Assembly (NCBI GenBank): GCA_029817715.1
Contig: JARUPY010000465.1
Span: 4,205,501-4,269,500, forward strand
Length of the DNA stretch: 64,000 nt
DNA from: Melastoma dodecandrum
Lineage: Eukaryota; Streptophyta; Magnoliopsida; Myrtales; Melastomataceae
Direction: 5' to 3'
In this document: positions 11,166-24,549 of the stretch, piece after piece
Position numbering within the stretch: the first letter of the stretch is position 1
Layout of the letters: every line of letters starts with the position of its first letter
The notes under the pieces: generated by a model
Told to the model about the DNA's origin: nothing
The model's database searches: none
What the model saw: the letters and a program-made list of their open reading frames with translations, nothing else
Made by a program: the position numbers and the translations under genes

Positions 11166-11563
11166 AGACAAAGGGAGCTCCCAATATGCTCGATGGGGTT
11201 CAGATTTATCATCACATGGAGATCTCCACTTGTTTAGTATCGATACAGTTCCTCCTTCAGACATATAAAGGAATGTCGAGGTTTTGGGACTCAGCACTAA
11301 AATGACCCTAGTCAGAAATAAATGCGCCAACAGGTCAAAATCATACGCCTACATACGGGTTCCTCATAAGATCCTAACATCTCGAATAGTGTTGTGTCCA
11401 TTTCCAGCTGGATGCTAACTAGTCCTCCACACTGCCAACAGATAAACCTAGTCCTCCACATGGCGAAATATGGCAATCTAGTATGAAGTTGATGAGATAA
11501 ATTTAAGATATAGTTTGTCAAGCAGGTACGGACAACAGCCATTGTTAAACAAAACACAACCAC

Positions 11564-12219
11564 CTAAACTCCAAAACACGACACCCAGTCCCTCTTCCTC
11601 GAGGGAGGGATATCCAGGGGGAAAAATCCTTCACCACGAGTGGCTTTCTCCCAATCAAACAAGACCAGCCCCGCAGCAACAAAGGCAGAAGATGCAGCTT
11701 CCGAGGTGGCAATCACCCCACATCGTAACCACTAGCCTTCAGCCTAACGAGAATAGGAATGAACCTAACATCCCCGGACACAAAGTAGATCGTCGCCGGA
11801 ACTGGATTATGGTTAGAAAATCTCAGAATATCAAAAGCCATCCCCTTAAATCTACCATCGGCATCATCGTCACAAAAGAAACCCACGATCCCGTAATCTT
11901 CAAGATCCTGTGCAGGGTGGCCGTCGCTGAAGGCATCATGCATCTCGGCCACGTACACTTTGAGAGCCTCCAGGATAGGTGGGGGAGAACCGACGGGCCT
12001 CTTGTATAGCGATCTCCAGACCCCCCACACCAAATCTTCGATTGCTTAGCCCTCATCCACCTCCCAGAAAAAGCCAACCGGGCCAACCGCCTAAAACAAA
12101 CACCAATAGTCAATGTCATCATGATCATCAGAAGAAGAAGAAGAAGAAGACGAGGAGGGGGCTGGCAGTACCAGCGTCGGTTGGATATTGGGAATTGGGA
12201 TAGGGTTTCCTTCCTCCAT
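11564..12219 (-). pseudogene. Broken NYN-domain gene
   Basis: On the minus strand an ATG at 12219 opens an acidic, Ser-rich leader (LVLPAPSSSS..DDHDD), followed by blocks of a NYN domain: GPVGFFWEVDEG near 12080, IEDLVWGVWRSLYKRP, YGIVGFFCDDDADGRFKG, FDILRFSNHN, and ATIYFVSGDVRFIPILVRLK ending GYDV near 11715. The reading then needs a one-base shift to continue VIATSEAASSAFVAAGLV and finish at a stop at 11564. Stops (tag near 12090, taa after VDEG) and that shift break it. The family normally makes a compact RNA-cleaving PIN-like domain. It lies in the spacer of the kinesin inverted repeat. Confidence 0.72.
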
Positions 12220-13188
12220 CTTCTTCTTCGTTCCAATCCGCGAACAAACCCTGTTTCTGTTCGCTTTATTTAAAGGGCAATGTGGCTGTTTCAATCCCAA
12301 AAACAAAGGCAAAAAATAAACCTTGCCGGTAGGCTACGATGCCTCAACACGTGAACACATGAAAACAAAAATTCGGACAGGAGAGCCGACTCCTTACCGA
12401 TTTCGTGGAGGCGAAGGGCGTCGATTCTCTTCTTCCGAAAAAGACTGAAAAATCAAATACAGGAGCTGCAACCCGTTTAGGGGGCATCTAATCTAAATGC
12501 CTAGGCCACCATAGGTAAGAGAAATGCCTAATAGTTGTGAAGAATGACATCGTCGATTATCTGTGAGTAGGAAACTCGTCCGCTGAATTGTTAAGCTGGA
12601 CTTAGATTATCTGACAACTCTAACCCACTAGAAGGCGAACAAATCAATGACAGGACTAAACCCACACCCATCGAACGTCACAGCGTGGAGCAAACGGAAC
12701 CCACAATAAGGACAAGGAGTCAGCTCACGAAGGACATAGACACATCATCGCCAAGCAACAATCCATAAGAAAAATCCAGTCAGCCCAAGTTTAGCGAGGC
12801 ACCTAACATTCTCAAGGGCTTCAAACCGTTATTGCGTGCCTCGCGGCCAAAGGTAGGTAAAAACTAAAAACTAGGTTAAGGGATGAGGGACATACTTCGA
12901 TCTCCACGTTCTAGCGACTCGCCGGCGTCCTCAACTTCGCGCAGCGTCACTTCCTTCTCGTCGCCAAGCTTATCTGCCCCATCCCCCAAGAAAAGAATCG
13001 CCCCTCTCACCACTTCGTGGGTTGGGTTTTGTTTCTTTTATTTATTTTATTATATCAAATTCTATTTTAGCTACTTAAGTCCTCAAATTCAAGAACCTTA
13101 GCAATTTGGTCCGGGATTTTATAGTTGTGGGGGCAGAATGATTTTTGTCGTGTCAACAGGTTCTTTTGATTGTTGGGTGTTTTATTAG
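12220..13188. other. Central part of the inverted-repeat spacer
   Basis: No supported gene. A 72-codon frame at 12883-13101, rich in Ser and Pro at its start, is unrecognised and runs into AT-rich sequence. This stretch separates the broken NYN gene from the RCC1 fragment. Confidence 0.35.
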
Positions 13189-13600
13189 GAGTTCTGGAGA
13201 AGATGGTCAGCTGGCTCCGGAAGATAATGAGGAAAAGGAGTGGGTTTCCGCTGTTAAGGCTACTTGAGAATCAGCAAGTTCGGTCTGTTGTCGTAGGCAG
13301 TCGGAACTCCCTCGCTATCTGTCAGGATGGCAAGGTCGTCTTGGTTTCTAATTCTTACTGTTACTCTACTTGGTTTATCATATAATGTCCAAGATGATTC
13401 GCACTGCTGGCACGTGGAGTGTGATGTCCCTTTTGTTAAGCTCAACCCTATTGATGTTATTGTGTTTGCTGGTGCCTCTCAGCTGTTTATATGGAGTTGG
13501 AACCAGAGAGGAACACCGGGGCATTAGCCAACAACCAAGACAGAAAATGTTCCAAGCCAAGTTAATGCCCTCGCCGATGTCAATATCGTCCTAGTCTCTA
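13189..13600 (+). pseudogene. RCC1-repeat (UVR8-like superfamily) gene fragment
   Basis: Two exons and one intron of an RCC1-family beta-propeller protein. Exon at 13189-13334 reads SSGEDGQLAPEDNEEKEWVS and, after a one-base shift near 13263, QQVRSVVVGSRNSLAICQDG. The intron runs from a gtcgtc donor at 13335 to a ctctcag acceptor at 13482. The second exon (from 13483) reads LFIWSWNQRGTPGH, then a stop codon, then PTTKTENVPSQVNALADVNI. Retained intron plus one frameshift and one stop indicate a truncated genomic copy. The remaining RCC1 blades are absent. Confidence 0.75.
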
Positions 13601-13784
13601 GCTAGTTACTCTTCAAGGCGGTATCACTTTTTTTCTTACTGTAGTTTTTTTGGCCTTCTCCAAAACTTACTCTTACCACCTCGTCGTATGTAGTTAAATT
13701 ATGAACTTTCTCAACTGTAACTACCAGGAGATTTATGCTGCAACTAAAGAAAACTAACTAAAACTGGACTAAAGAATCAATCTG

Positions 13785-16700
13785 TTATTGTCCATCATAA
13801 ATGTCAGTCTTAACAAAGTAAGTTGCATTTACAAATGCAAAAGAACAAGTTAAACCAAGAGGAACGGAACAGAGCGCCTGAAAATAAGTGCTCAAAGAAC
13901 ATATTTTTGCAGACCCACAACCCGTTAGAGGAAGATGCACAATTTCCCTAGCAAAAGGAAGGTGACCAAACAACAAATACTATGAACAGCTTTTGCCGAA
14001 ACATGTACAGCAACCAATGAGAAGAAAAGAGGGGAACAAGAAGCCTACAGATATACATTTCTGGGAACACCCACAGGGAGAATTCTTCTTTCTTCAACTT
14101 CCCCTTATCAGCAGAAGGGCACACTACCAAAACTCATCTTCCCAGAAGAAGTTTCTCGCTCAGTTAGCTCCAATTACCACCACTCCATCCTCGGAGTCGG
14201 ACATCAGAAGAAAGGGCCAACCAGGAGCCATCTGTTTTCCTGTACAAGAAGCTCCCTGATAAGCCTCCAGTTGCAAAGCTACTAGAATTACAGCAAGGAC
14301 AGATAGTTGAACTGCATCAATAAGAAAGTGGCAAGATTAGTTTTGAGCCAAACTCCTAACTTTTGAAGCAAACTGGAAAAACAAACACAGAATGTTATGC
14401 AAGTTGAGTTACGGCCTTTATTCTGTCCAGATATTAGAAATATAATCAGATGTAAAGAACAACATTTTACAATTACAATATCAAGTATTTGCTTTCTCTG
14501 GAAAAAATATCAAAATGATCGCAGATATTTCAAATCTTATTGAGTACCTGCAGTCGGCCTTTCTGTTTGTCCGCTGTAGGTTGTCCAATTCGGGATTGAG
14601 AAAAAATGAACTGCAGAAATAATCACGCCATGTGCAAAGCCTGTGGCTGAGGCCTTGATCGCATGATCGTCTCATCGCTGTGCCTAATCCATTCCGAAAG
14701 CCTCCATGGTTTCTGCCACTTCCATTTGAATTGCAATAGCCATTGTTGATGACTTCTCTTCCACCTCCATAGTTTCCCAGCTTGCCCAACTGTTGATCTC
14801 CTCATTGACAGATGTCCCAATGGAACCATCTGCAAGTAATTGTTCCTCGTGGATCAGCCAATTATAACGTAATTAAAAAATAACCTTGTAGGAAAGAACC
14901 GGACCTTCCGATCCATAAATGCCGCCGAATCTCTAATTGAACCATTGACAATTCCAGGGGAATATTTCAGCTGCTTCGGTGCTGGTACAGATATCGGAGA
15001 GAGAGGACCGCTCATGTCATCCGGAAAGTATTTCAGAGAATTGGCAGAGTTAGCCTGCACGCATAAAGTCCAAAGTTAAAATGAGAAATTTTATGGGAGT
15101 CGGCTGATCACAAATCATCTTAACATTATTCACCCTGTTAAAACTGAGGTCGTTTCCCAGTTGAAAGGATTATAAAAGTATAGAACTGGCAAGAACTCTT
15201 ATTTCAATTAAGTTTGTTCAAGTTGAAGCTGCACCCGACGACTAGAGATAATGGTAAGACATTGTGTGAGCCTACCGAGGGTGAGTTAGGCAATGCAAAA
15301 GCCAGGGCTTGCTCCCTCAGTTTAAGTTCCTCTTCGACTTCCTTTCTGCGCAGCTCGCTCTGGTGGAATAAGCCCACAAGTTCTTTCAATTGTTCTTTCA
15401 TTTCCTTCATTTCCATGTCCTTTTCCCACAACTGGCATCTGTGTCCAAAAAAAAAAAACCCAAAATCCGTTCACATATAAGTATTATATCCAAAATATAG
15501 AAGATTTCTAGCATTTCTTGGATCTTCTAATTTCTTTTATGCTTTGAGCCATTACTATAAGTTGTCTCACTGGGTCTGCAGAGGCTCTGTTCCTCCCATG
15601 AGGTGTAAGTTTTTATGACAAAATGCAGACGAAACTAAAGTCACAAAAAGAAGCACCTTGACTGAGCCAGAGAATTAAACATGTACTGAAGCAAGTTTTT
15701 GGCATCCCCCATTGATCGGAGTTGGTTCCACCGCCCACGGCTACTAAGAGAACGCTCGCGTTCCTCTGCCTCCGACAACTGTGAAGCCATGGCTACTAGG
15801 GAGTTTGATGAAATGCTAAGCATACTATCAAGGGAAGTTATTCTCGCCATTCTTGCATTTGGAGACATGGATGAAAGCCTGATGATAAGAAACATATAAA
15901 CTGGCTGTCAGATATAAGATGAATACATAGTAAGCACTAAGTCGAGAAAAATCAGGTATTTATGCATATCTGGGGTTCCAGTTCTAGTTGAAGATGCAAA
16001 AGAATTTTTGCACTTACCGAGCAAATCCATTTTTCGTTCGGGGAGGGCTTAGGCCTTTTGATGCTATTTCGTCCACTTGCTTCAGAACCGATAATTCTTC
16101 CGCTAGAGCAGCACGCCTGAAAAATCGCAATGAGTCAATGAACAGAGACTGTGCTTGGCACGATTATTGCGAATGTAACAATAGACTTACACTTGGCTTT
16201 GTTTTTCATATTCCAAGCGCACCTCATGCACATTCACCATTACTTCAAGTTCTTGGTCAACCCAGCGTTGTAATGATTTCTCATTAGTCTGAGAATGTCA
16301 CTTTTATCAATCAAATTATGCTTTAAGGTAATGATTTCCACCCATAAGAGTAAAGGAAATGAGCTTACCGGACCGTGAGTTCCATTAACATTGCCAGTAC
16401 CTGGAAGACACCACAAGACAGTCAAAACAAATCCAGACATCAGAAAGTTCTAACTAGAACACTTCTCAACAAACCTTTCATTACCAAACCTCATGCTATG
16501 TTCTTGAACACAAGTAATGGGAATTTCATATCCAATGCACTAAATGTAAGTGAGCTCCATGGTCCCAAAGCAAAATCCAGATGACAGACCTCCATTGTCA
16601 CGAGAAGATGATTTACGAGCTTCGAGTAACTCTTTCAGTCGCTTGGTGGCCATAGCAGCCTCCTCTGTCTTTCTTTGGAGAACCTGATAAGAAAAGCAAG

Positions 16701-17245
16701 TATTAAAAACGGAGCTCTCCTGATCTCTGTCTATCAGCTATGCATAATCTGGAAGTTCAGGCCATCTACACAGCACTATGACCGCCTAATTACTTAGATG
16801 TCACCAAATGCAAAAATATCCCCCAGAAAATTAAATAACAGATCATTAATCACGGCCACCTGTGTCATGGTCATCCGATATCCATCCCTATAAGGCATCA
16901 TATCTAAAGTGCCAATAGAAAAGCAAGTCCCAAGAAGGAATATCCCTTATTTCAATCCTTTCTCCACTGGAATCAGCATCCCAACCCATCTACTTGAAAA
17001 TATGCAACAGACTTCAGAAATTATACAATCCGGTTGATTGGCCATTTTTATACCTATGGAATCACCTAGATAAACATAAACATGGAAAGGCAAGTTACCA
17101 TCTTCTGTCTTTGGTTTAGAGCTTGCAACTTATGCCTTTCATATTCATTCCTTCTACCCTCCTTTCGCAGCTGCCACCAGCACAAAGCAAGGAATATCAG
17201 TCAACCCAGCAATTCACTCTTACATTAATGTTAATTCCTTTATAG
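13785..17245 (-). repeat. Right arm of KIN-4A inverted repeat
   Basis: This is the part of the KIN-4A gene (exon 17 to beyond the 3' end) that is duplicated in inverted orientation at 7836-11165. Shared sequence includes 3' UTR and downstream flank, for example gaaattgtgca, cttcctctaacgggttgtg and cacttattttcaggc, and stops near 13785. Small indels separate the arms and identity is high but not perfect by eye. Confidence 0.88.
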
Positions 17246-20200
17246 AGCACAAGGCATTGGGACGAGGTCAACATACTTGCAACAATTCCTTCTCTCGAGA
17301 TGCCTTCCACTGTCGGAATTGTTCTGCTTCGTGTTTCATTCTATGTTGTAGTTGGACCTAACATAGAAAGAGATAATCGATGTTCAGAGTAAAGGAAATG
17401 ATTCTCAACATCTGAGGAAACAGAGAGCTGAGATCAAACCTTTTGAGCCTTTATGGATTGAATTTCTTCTTGCAATCTCTTGGCAGCTTCATCGCTCTTT
17501 TGCTTTTGTTTTAAAAGCTGTACTTGGTTTTCTTGTTTCTTCTTGAGATCAGAAATCTGCCACAATTGAAGTACATCATCTTGTTATAACTGCAGCCTTG
17601 AGAATTTCTCAACAAATAAACCTTCGCCCTGTCAGAACATCACCTGAGCTTCAAGCATTTTTAACTTTTGAGAATGAACATCCTGCGTCTTTTGCCTCTG
17701 TCCATCAGAGTTGGCAGCAAGGTTTTCAACTTCGGCCAATAGGCGATCTCGCTCCAGCTGCAGTGAATAAGTAACACAAACGATTCAATTATGACGGTTG
17801 GAATTGAAATATGTAGGAAAAAATAGAAGCTGACTTTCACCTGCACGGCTTTCTTTTCCTTCTCCAGCTCCTCGATCTTCTTTCCAAAATGCTGCTTGAG
17901 TGCGATAGTGTCCAAGCCTCCAAAAAGTTTCATCTCAGACTGATTATAAATGAAATGCAAACATGCACAACAAAGAAAGAAATGTTATCCGGGAATAAAA
18001 AGGAAAGATCAAATGAATGTAGAAAGGAGAACTACATGAGGAACACACACTTCAGCCCCGAAGTCAACTGTGCAATAGAATCAGCCCTTAATGTAATGTT
18101 TTGAGACAAAATAGCTGATGCATCTTTGCATTTAAAGAAAAGATGATTTCTTCTTTACCCGGATATAGATAAAATGAAATTGTCCATCACAGACATCAAG
18201 AGGGTGCGAGAAACAAACGAGAAAAATAGATTTACTTTATACCTCTTTCTGCTCCAACCGTTTGTTCAATTCATGCATCTCCTTATCCATCGAGTTCTGT
18301 AGAAGTGTGTGCTCCCACTCTTTGGCCACTTCATCCATATCAGCAGAATCTATTGGACAAATACGGAAACCAAAAGAAAATGTGTTAAAGGAATAATAGA
18401 TCAGATTCAGAAACTAATGTCCTGTCATACCACTTATGGCTTCGGCCATTTGGTAATCACACGAGTCCATACTCCGAAATTCCCTCTTCTGCCCTTCACT
18501 TTTCACAGAGTAATTATCCTCCTGAATAATATGCTTGATAAGTTAAAGATGTTCACAGCACACAGTAACTTTGTTTGCACACTAACCACGGAAACACAGA
18601 ATACAAGTGTGTGAAGGTTAAAATTCCAAACGTTACTAAAAGATTTAGCTTGCTGCCAATGTGGACGTCTTACCAGAGAAACTACGTCACAATTCTCCAA
18701 TGACGGACATCTGCTGCGGAAGTCGTGGAGTTCTCGGCAGAGGTCCACATTAGCAGCTTCAAGCCAAGCAATTCTTTCCTTGAGAAGCTGTACAAAAGTA
18801 CAGGAAAAACTTTACACGTGATACAACAACTACAGGTAAGGTGCACAAACACCAGTTCTTTGTACGCAACTCTATCTACATTATTTTTTCAATAAATGAG
18901 AACTTGACCTAACATCCCATCACCTTCAGGTTGTGGCTCAAACACACATACGCAACCCGTTTACCTTTACTTCATTCGATGACGGTCCATCACGGGCATA
19001 GAGTTCTGCTTGCAAATATTCTAGTTGCTGGCGCATCTTCAGCATCTCACTTGTCATTGGATCCCTATTAACCTGATTACTCAACAAGAAAATCAATACT
19101 TAATGAACAGAAGCAGTATTCACTCATGACAAATATACTGGGGAGAAAACTCACAACAGGCTTGTTCTGAATGTTACGAGCTCGATTGGCGTACTTCAAA
19201 GTATTAAGCGACTCCTCGGCATTGATATCCGCTGGACTAATGCAAGCTGAAATGACAAAGATCATGATTTCATAATCAGCAAACACAGATGTTACAAATC
19301 AACTTCAGAGGGCAGGCACTCAAAGGAACTCCCAACAACAAAAGATTTGCATATTTACCAATCATTACAGTTCTGCTATTCCCCCCGAGAGAGTCCTGAT
19401 GAAAACATAGGAAGCTTAGACAAGCACAGGCAAAATGCCATATTCAGTGTATGGTAACAAAAAAAAAAAAACAAATTACATAGCAGAAGCTTCTGGGGTC
19501 ATTATCTAACTAACTCTGACAACATACAGGCGCTTGATGAGCACCTATCAGTCAGTGGAAACAAGCAGCATTTGTAATCTCTTAAAGATCTGCAGCATTT
19601 CACTAGCTAGTCCTTGAACCTATAATAAATTGGTACAAGCTATAATAACTTGGTACAAGGAAGCTATAAAACAATACAAGTAACAAAACCTGCAGAAGCC
19701 GAGTTAGTTTACTATCCCGGTATGGAACATGAACTCCTTCTTTCCGCTTCTTCTCATCTCCCAAAGCACTGATGACATTACCCAGTGCTAGAAGGCCTCT
19801 GTTAATGTGGACACCTGGCAGCAATATAAAAGGACAGGTGATAAATATCCATCACGTTTCACAAAAGAAGAAGAAAAGATCATGACTTACCCTCTTTAAA
19901 TCGCATGCCGTCTGAACCTGTTCTCTTCGCCCTCTCCGACCCGGCAAGGTCCACTAGATGGAGTTTTGCACACAGATAATCCTCATTTAGAGTTTCACAT
20001 GTTGTCTCGCCAGGAATAATTGGATTGAGCCTCCGCATCTGTTCCAGCGTGATTGTGAAGATTGCATGCGAGCGGCTACATAAAAGGAGCAATGATGCAT
20101 AAACATAGCATCTAAAATGAACGACATACACAATTAAGCACTGGAAAAGTGAAGACCGTTGATTGACTCACATGATTCTCAATCACACAATCACATTCAT

Positions 20201-21880
20201 AGGCTATACCAAAAATGGGGTTGAGATAAACAGTAAAAACCTGGACTGATTATTCATGTTTGTGCTGCCAGTTGCACGGCTCAGAGAACCTTGCTCAAGG
20301 CAGGCTGTCATCTCTTTCAGAGAAAGAACGCTAACTTCTGTTGATCCTGCCAACATAATAACTCCATTGGACGATTCTCGAATTTGTATGGGTGGCTTTC
20401 CAGGGACGTTTACTTTCCCCACATGTCCATTCGTCGTCTCTGACTTGTTCAAAGATGTTCGATCTAGCAAATCTCGCACTTCTTCTTTCAGAATCTTGCA
20501 TAAAGAAAAGTAATGTAGTCAAGTTGAATTCTTGAAGAGAGACTGAGATAGCACTTGTGCACGAGCTAACCTCGATAAATGAAACCTGAAGCTGAAACTC
20601 CGTCTGTTGCTTTAAAGTTTCAATCTTACTGAATAAAGCATTCATGACTAGAGGAATTATACCATTTTGGCAACCATCCTTGAAGCCTGTACCCATCGTA
20701 TAAGTTTTACCGGAGCCAGTCTGAAACGGTAAGACAAACACCGTTAGCACAATATAGGGCTCGCCCTTTTGTCACGAAACTCTTTAAAGTTTTCAATTTC
20801 ACCTGGCCATAGGCAAGGACAGTCGCATTATACCCTTGGAAGAGACCATCAACGAGTGGAGCAATACATTCATCAAAGATGGCCGAGGAGGGAGAACCGG
20901 TGCTTCCATAAACATGGTCAAAAGTGAAAGAATGAGAACCGATTTGCACCTGTGAAGCCCCCAATTAGCTTTGGCATCCATTGGACCAAGAATTGAGTAT
21001 CCAAACAGCAATAACCGATCAAGAAAGGCTTATCAACATTAATGGATACAATTACAAAAACAAAAACAAAAAATTGAATGACAAAACCGAACAGATGCGA
21101 CTGGAACTGTGCATTATCCATCTAGAGGACTCTGAAAAAGGAACTGCAGGAGGTGCACAACTCCTGGTCCAACTACAGCTTCAACCAACACCTTCCAAAT
21201 TCATATGAAAATCCAAGTTTGAGTACCAAGGTCGCGTCTAAAATTCCCAAATCACATTTAGTTGAAAAACCAAACCACCAAACCTCCCTCCGTCAATGGT
21301 AGTCTTAAGTCAAGAAGCCAGAAATTTCTTCAGGCCAGAAAGCCAACTCCAGCAAGTTGTGATTTTTACATAACCCAAAAAGAAGGGAGGGGAACAAAAA
21401 AGAAACATTCAATAAATGGCGACAACGACCATGCAACCCCCACAAAAGAAATAAAAAGAAAACCCAGTTCTACTTTCATTTCCAGAAAATGACCGAGAGC
21501 AGCGGAAAAGAACTCTCAGGACAAAACAAGCGAACAAGATCCAGATCTTCCGGCGTGGGCAACTAACATCAAATACGCTAACATCGCAGAAATCATCAAC
21601 CCATCAAAAAACTAAATTCAACCCACAAAAGAATCAGTCGTGTCGGAGTAAAAGAATCCACCACCACCATCGTCATCGTCAGGAGAAGAAGAAGATGAAC
21701 AAATACATTAGTCCCTGTCACGGCAAAAACAACTAAAGACCCAACACCCACCTGAGGTTTCCCAGGGACGACGGTGACACAATCCTTGCACCCCTGCAGC
21801 TTCTCGTCTCCAATCAGCGGCCTCACGTGCACTGCAACCTTAACACAACAATCCTCTTCTCCACCACCTCCACCTTCCAT
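14626..21880 (-). CDS. KIN4A: Kinesin-like protein KIN-4A (FRA1-type), full-length gene
   Basis: About 25 exons give about 1,035 residues, the usual FRA1 length. KIN-4A is a plus-end microtubule motor acting at the cell cortex in cell-wall polymer delivery. Motor domain: start [21 protein letters not shown] (ATG at 21880); P-loop [11 protein letters not shown] joined to [12 protein letters not shown] (20803/20720); switch I NNQS joined to SRSHAIFTI (20242/20075); switch [12 protein letters not shown] (about 19950); [17 protein letters not shown] (about 19800); neck [14 protein letters not shown] (about 19160). Then long coiled coil (18970-15280), a basic block, and the C-terminal [20 protein letters not shown] box (about 14780). 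Later exons include 18243-18351, 17842-17940, 17645-17760, 16590-16685, 15660-15880, 15280-15440 and the last, 14830-14626. All splice junctions I checked keep frame and use GT-AG. Intron 1 is the longest (about 0.8 kb). The 5' leader lies upstream to about 22050. Confidence 0.93.
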
Positions 21881-22049
21881 TCTCACTATCTTCACTCCTC
21901 CACGAACTCCCCCGACCCAGAACGCAAGAAAGCACCTTTAACCGGGACAAACCAAAGGAGTACCCCAAGTCCCGGCACCGGCCTAAAACAAGAAAAAAGC
22001 CAGCAAGAACAGTTGGATGGAAGAGTCTAGAGAGAGAATGCGGCGGCGT

Positions 22050-24513
22050 TGGTGACTGTGGCCGTGGGTTTCTGGTGCTCGCGCGTGTGCTCGTGTTACC
22101 ACGAGCTTTCTAGAGAGACAAAAGACGGGGAGGAAAAAGGGGTGGTTTTGTTAGCAAAAGTTACAAAAAAACAAAAACAAAAAACGAGGTTGTAATAGAG
22201 AGAGAAAGAGAAGGAAGAAGAAGAAGAAGAAGAGGACAGGGAGGGAGGTCTTGGTAAGAAAGAAGATGGGCAACTTAACTGCAACGACAAGAACATCAAC
22301 AGCAACCACAACAACACCAACAACAACTGGCTGGTGGTATTTTCACACTATCATTTTCCTTTGCCTTCACTCGCAATTTTTCCCATCCCGACAGACAAAA
22401 TACTTGCAATGCCCTGACCAAATATTTACTCCTTCGGAAAATTTATGACCCAATAAATAAAATTGTTTTTTTTTTTCATGTGGGTCAGTGTTAAAAATAA
22501 AAAATCATTTTATGAAAGTCGAGAGAAATTATGAGAACTCACAAAAAAAAAACAAATTGAATTGGTTCCACTCGTACTTTCATAACAGTGATTTCTTTTT
22601 AAGAAAAAATATAGTATGCATATATATTTATATAGTAATGAAGTTAAGAGGGAGAGGATACATTTTTCACGGTCAGCACATTTATCAATTCTCCCCCCCA
22701 CTTTTTATTGAACTCATCCAGCTCATATCCAAAAATCATCACATAGGAGTTGGACCACAAACCTATTCTTTTCTTTCTCAAAAGCTCCTCCATCTTTCCA
22801 ATTTACCCCATCATATATACATACATACATATATATCTTCATTAACTTAACTCTTGACAAATCAAATAAGCCCAAAACTTCTCAAACCTATTGACTTTCG
22901 GCTAATGAATTATGGAATGGAATCCCCCACACCCACAACACCACCGGGCGGTTTTTGATTTATTATCATGGGGCAAGAGGGAGGGGCTACCCTTGGAATG
23001 AAAAAAGTTTGACCAAATGATGTCGTATTTGTGGAACAATCTCAATTTAATAATGTCAAGGCATTCTTTCAAGGTGTGAAAATAATTATTGGGTGTGTCT
23101 CAGTGTCTGTCTCTCTTTGTGCGAGTGTGGGGGAGGGAGGGACAGCCCACAGCCACGTGATGAAGGGAATCGTGGGAGCCTCCTCCTCCGCCCCCAAAAA
23201 AAGAGAAGATATATATTTCCTCCTCCTCCTCCTAATATATACGAGTTTCTTTTCAAAAGAAGAATTGCCCCTTTCTTCCGGGCACGAGGAGGCCCTACTT
23301 TCACATTCCCCATAATTTTCTTTTTCTTCATCTTCTTTTTGTACGATTTAATGGATTTTCCTTTTCGAACATGGATGTGATTATAACAAAAGACATCATA
23401 TCAATAGATATTATAAGAGAATGGGAAAATGATCTTGTTTTTTGTAGTGTGCATTGAAACATGCCCCATATCGTATATGCAAGAGCCACACCTACCCAGA
23501 TTAAAGATCCTAGTCATAGCTCATAAGTGAATTGTTGTTATTGGGTCGTCCTCATCCGATTAAATGATATATATGGGGGAGTAATTAATGTGGGCTAGAA
23601 ATTTGTTGTACCGACATCTATATATTATTAACACCAATATTGTTTTCACTAGGCATCCTAAGCTTATTTTGGGGTCGCCCTAGGCACTCACACATTTTGA
23701 TCAAAGTGCCATTTTTTATGTCTTCCTTTTTTCCCGGTGTGGGGGGAGAGTATCATCCGATTAAGAGTAGTGATTGGGATGGCGACGTGTGTTTCTGGTG
23801 TCCCCGGAGTGACCCTGTTTGCCGACGATCGATGAGTTTAAAGCAAGCTTTTGAGGGGTTTTTCTATTGGGAGATGGGGGAGTAGTAGCTAAGTTCACTG
23901 GAGTGTATGTTTGTTTGTTCATTTCACTTGCTGTTTGGTCGATGTTGATGTTGTCCTAAACCTCACGTTATCAAGCCAAGCCCTTCGGGCATTTTATTAC
24001 ACATCCATCCATCCCTTGATGTGTTTGTGTGTTGGACTAAGGTTAGGTCTCCTTACATGTGTAATATTCAAGTCTTTTGGACATCACCCTCCCCCCAACC
24101 GTAACCCTAACCCAAGTGTTAATATTAAAATTCATACCAAATGACTTTTTTGTATGTTTGTGGGTGACAACATATTAAGGTAGTAATAGTATAGTAGTGT
24201 AATGGCCACCCGTGAGATACGTTTCATTTCTTTTCAAGGGAATTATTCCTTTTGATCATGTATGAAAGTTCAATTCTGCAATCACATCAGATGATAGAAA
24301 AGAGGATGAGAGGAGGGAAAATAAGAAGGGGAAAACACCCCTCGCGCGCGCAGACAAACTAGAAATGAATTAGGACAAACACAGCCCGGTGGCCTCCCAT
24401 CCTCACATGGCGTTTCTATGTTAAGTCCTCGCCTTACGTGGGACCCTAATGGAATCAGTCACGTTCGAAACCAACGAAAGATTACATCTGAATCATTTTG
24501 TTACGGGGTATTA

Positions 24514-24549
<36 letters not shown>

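Noticed and set aside
24101..24115. ccgtaaccctaaccc, telomere-like
   Set aside because: Only about two units, no array; chance occurrence.
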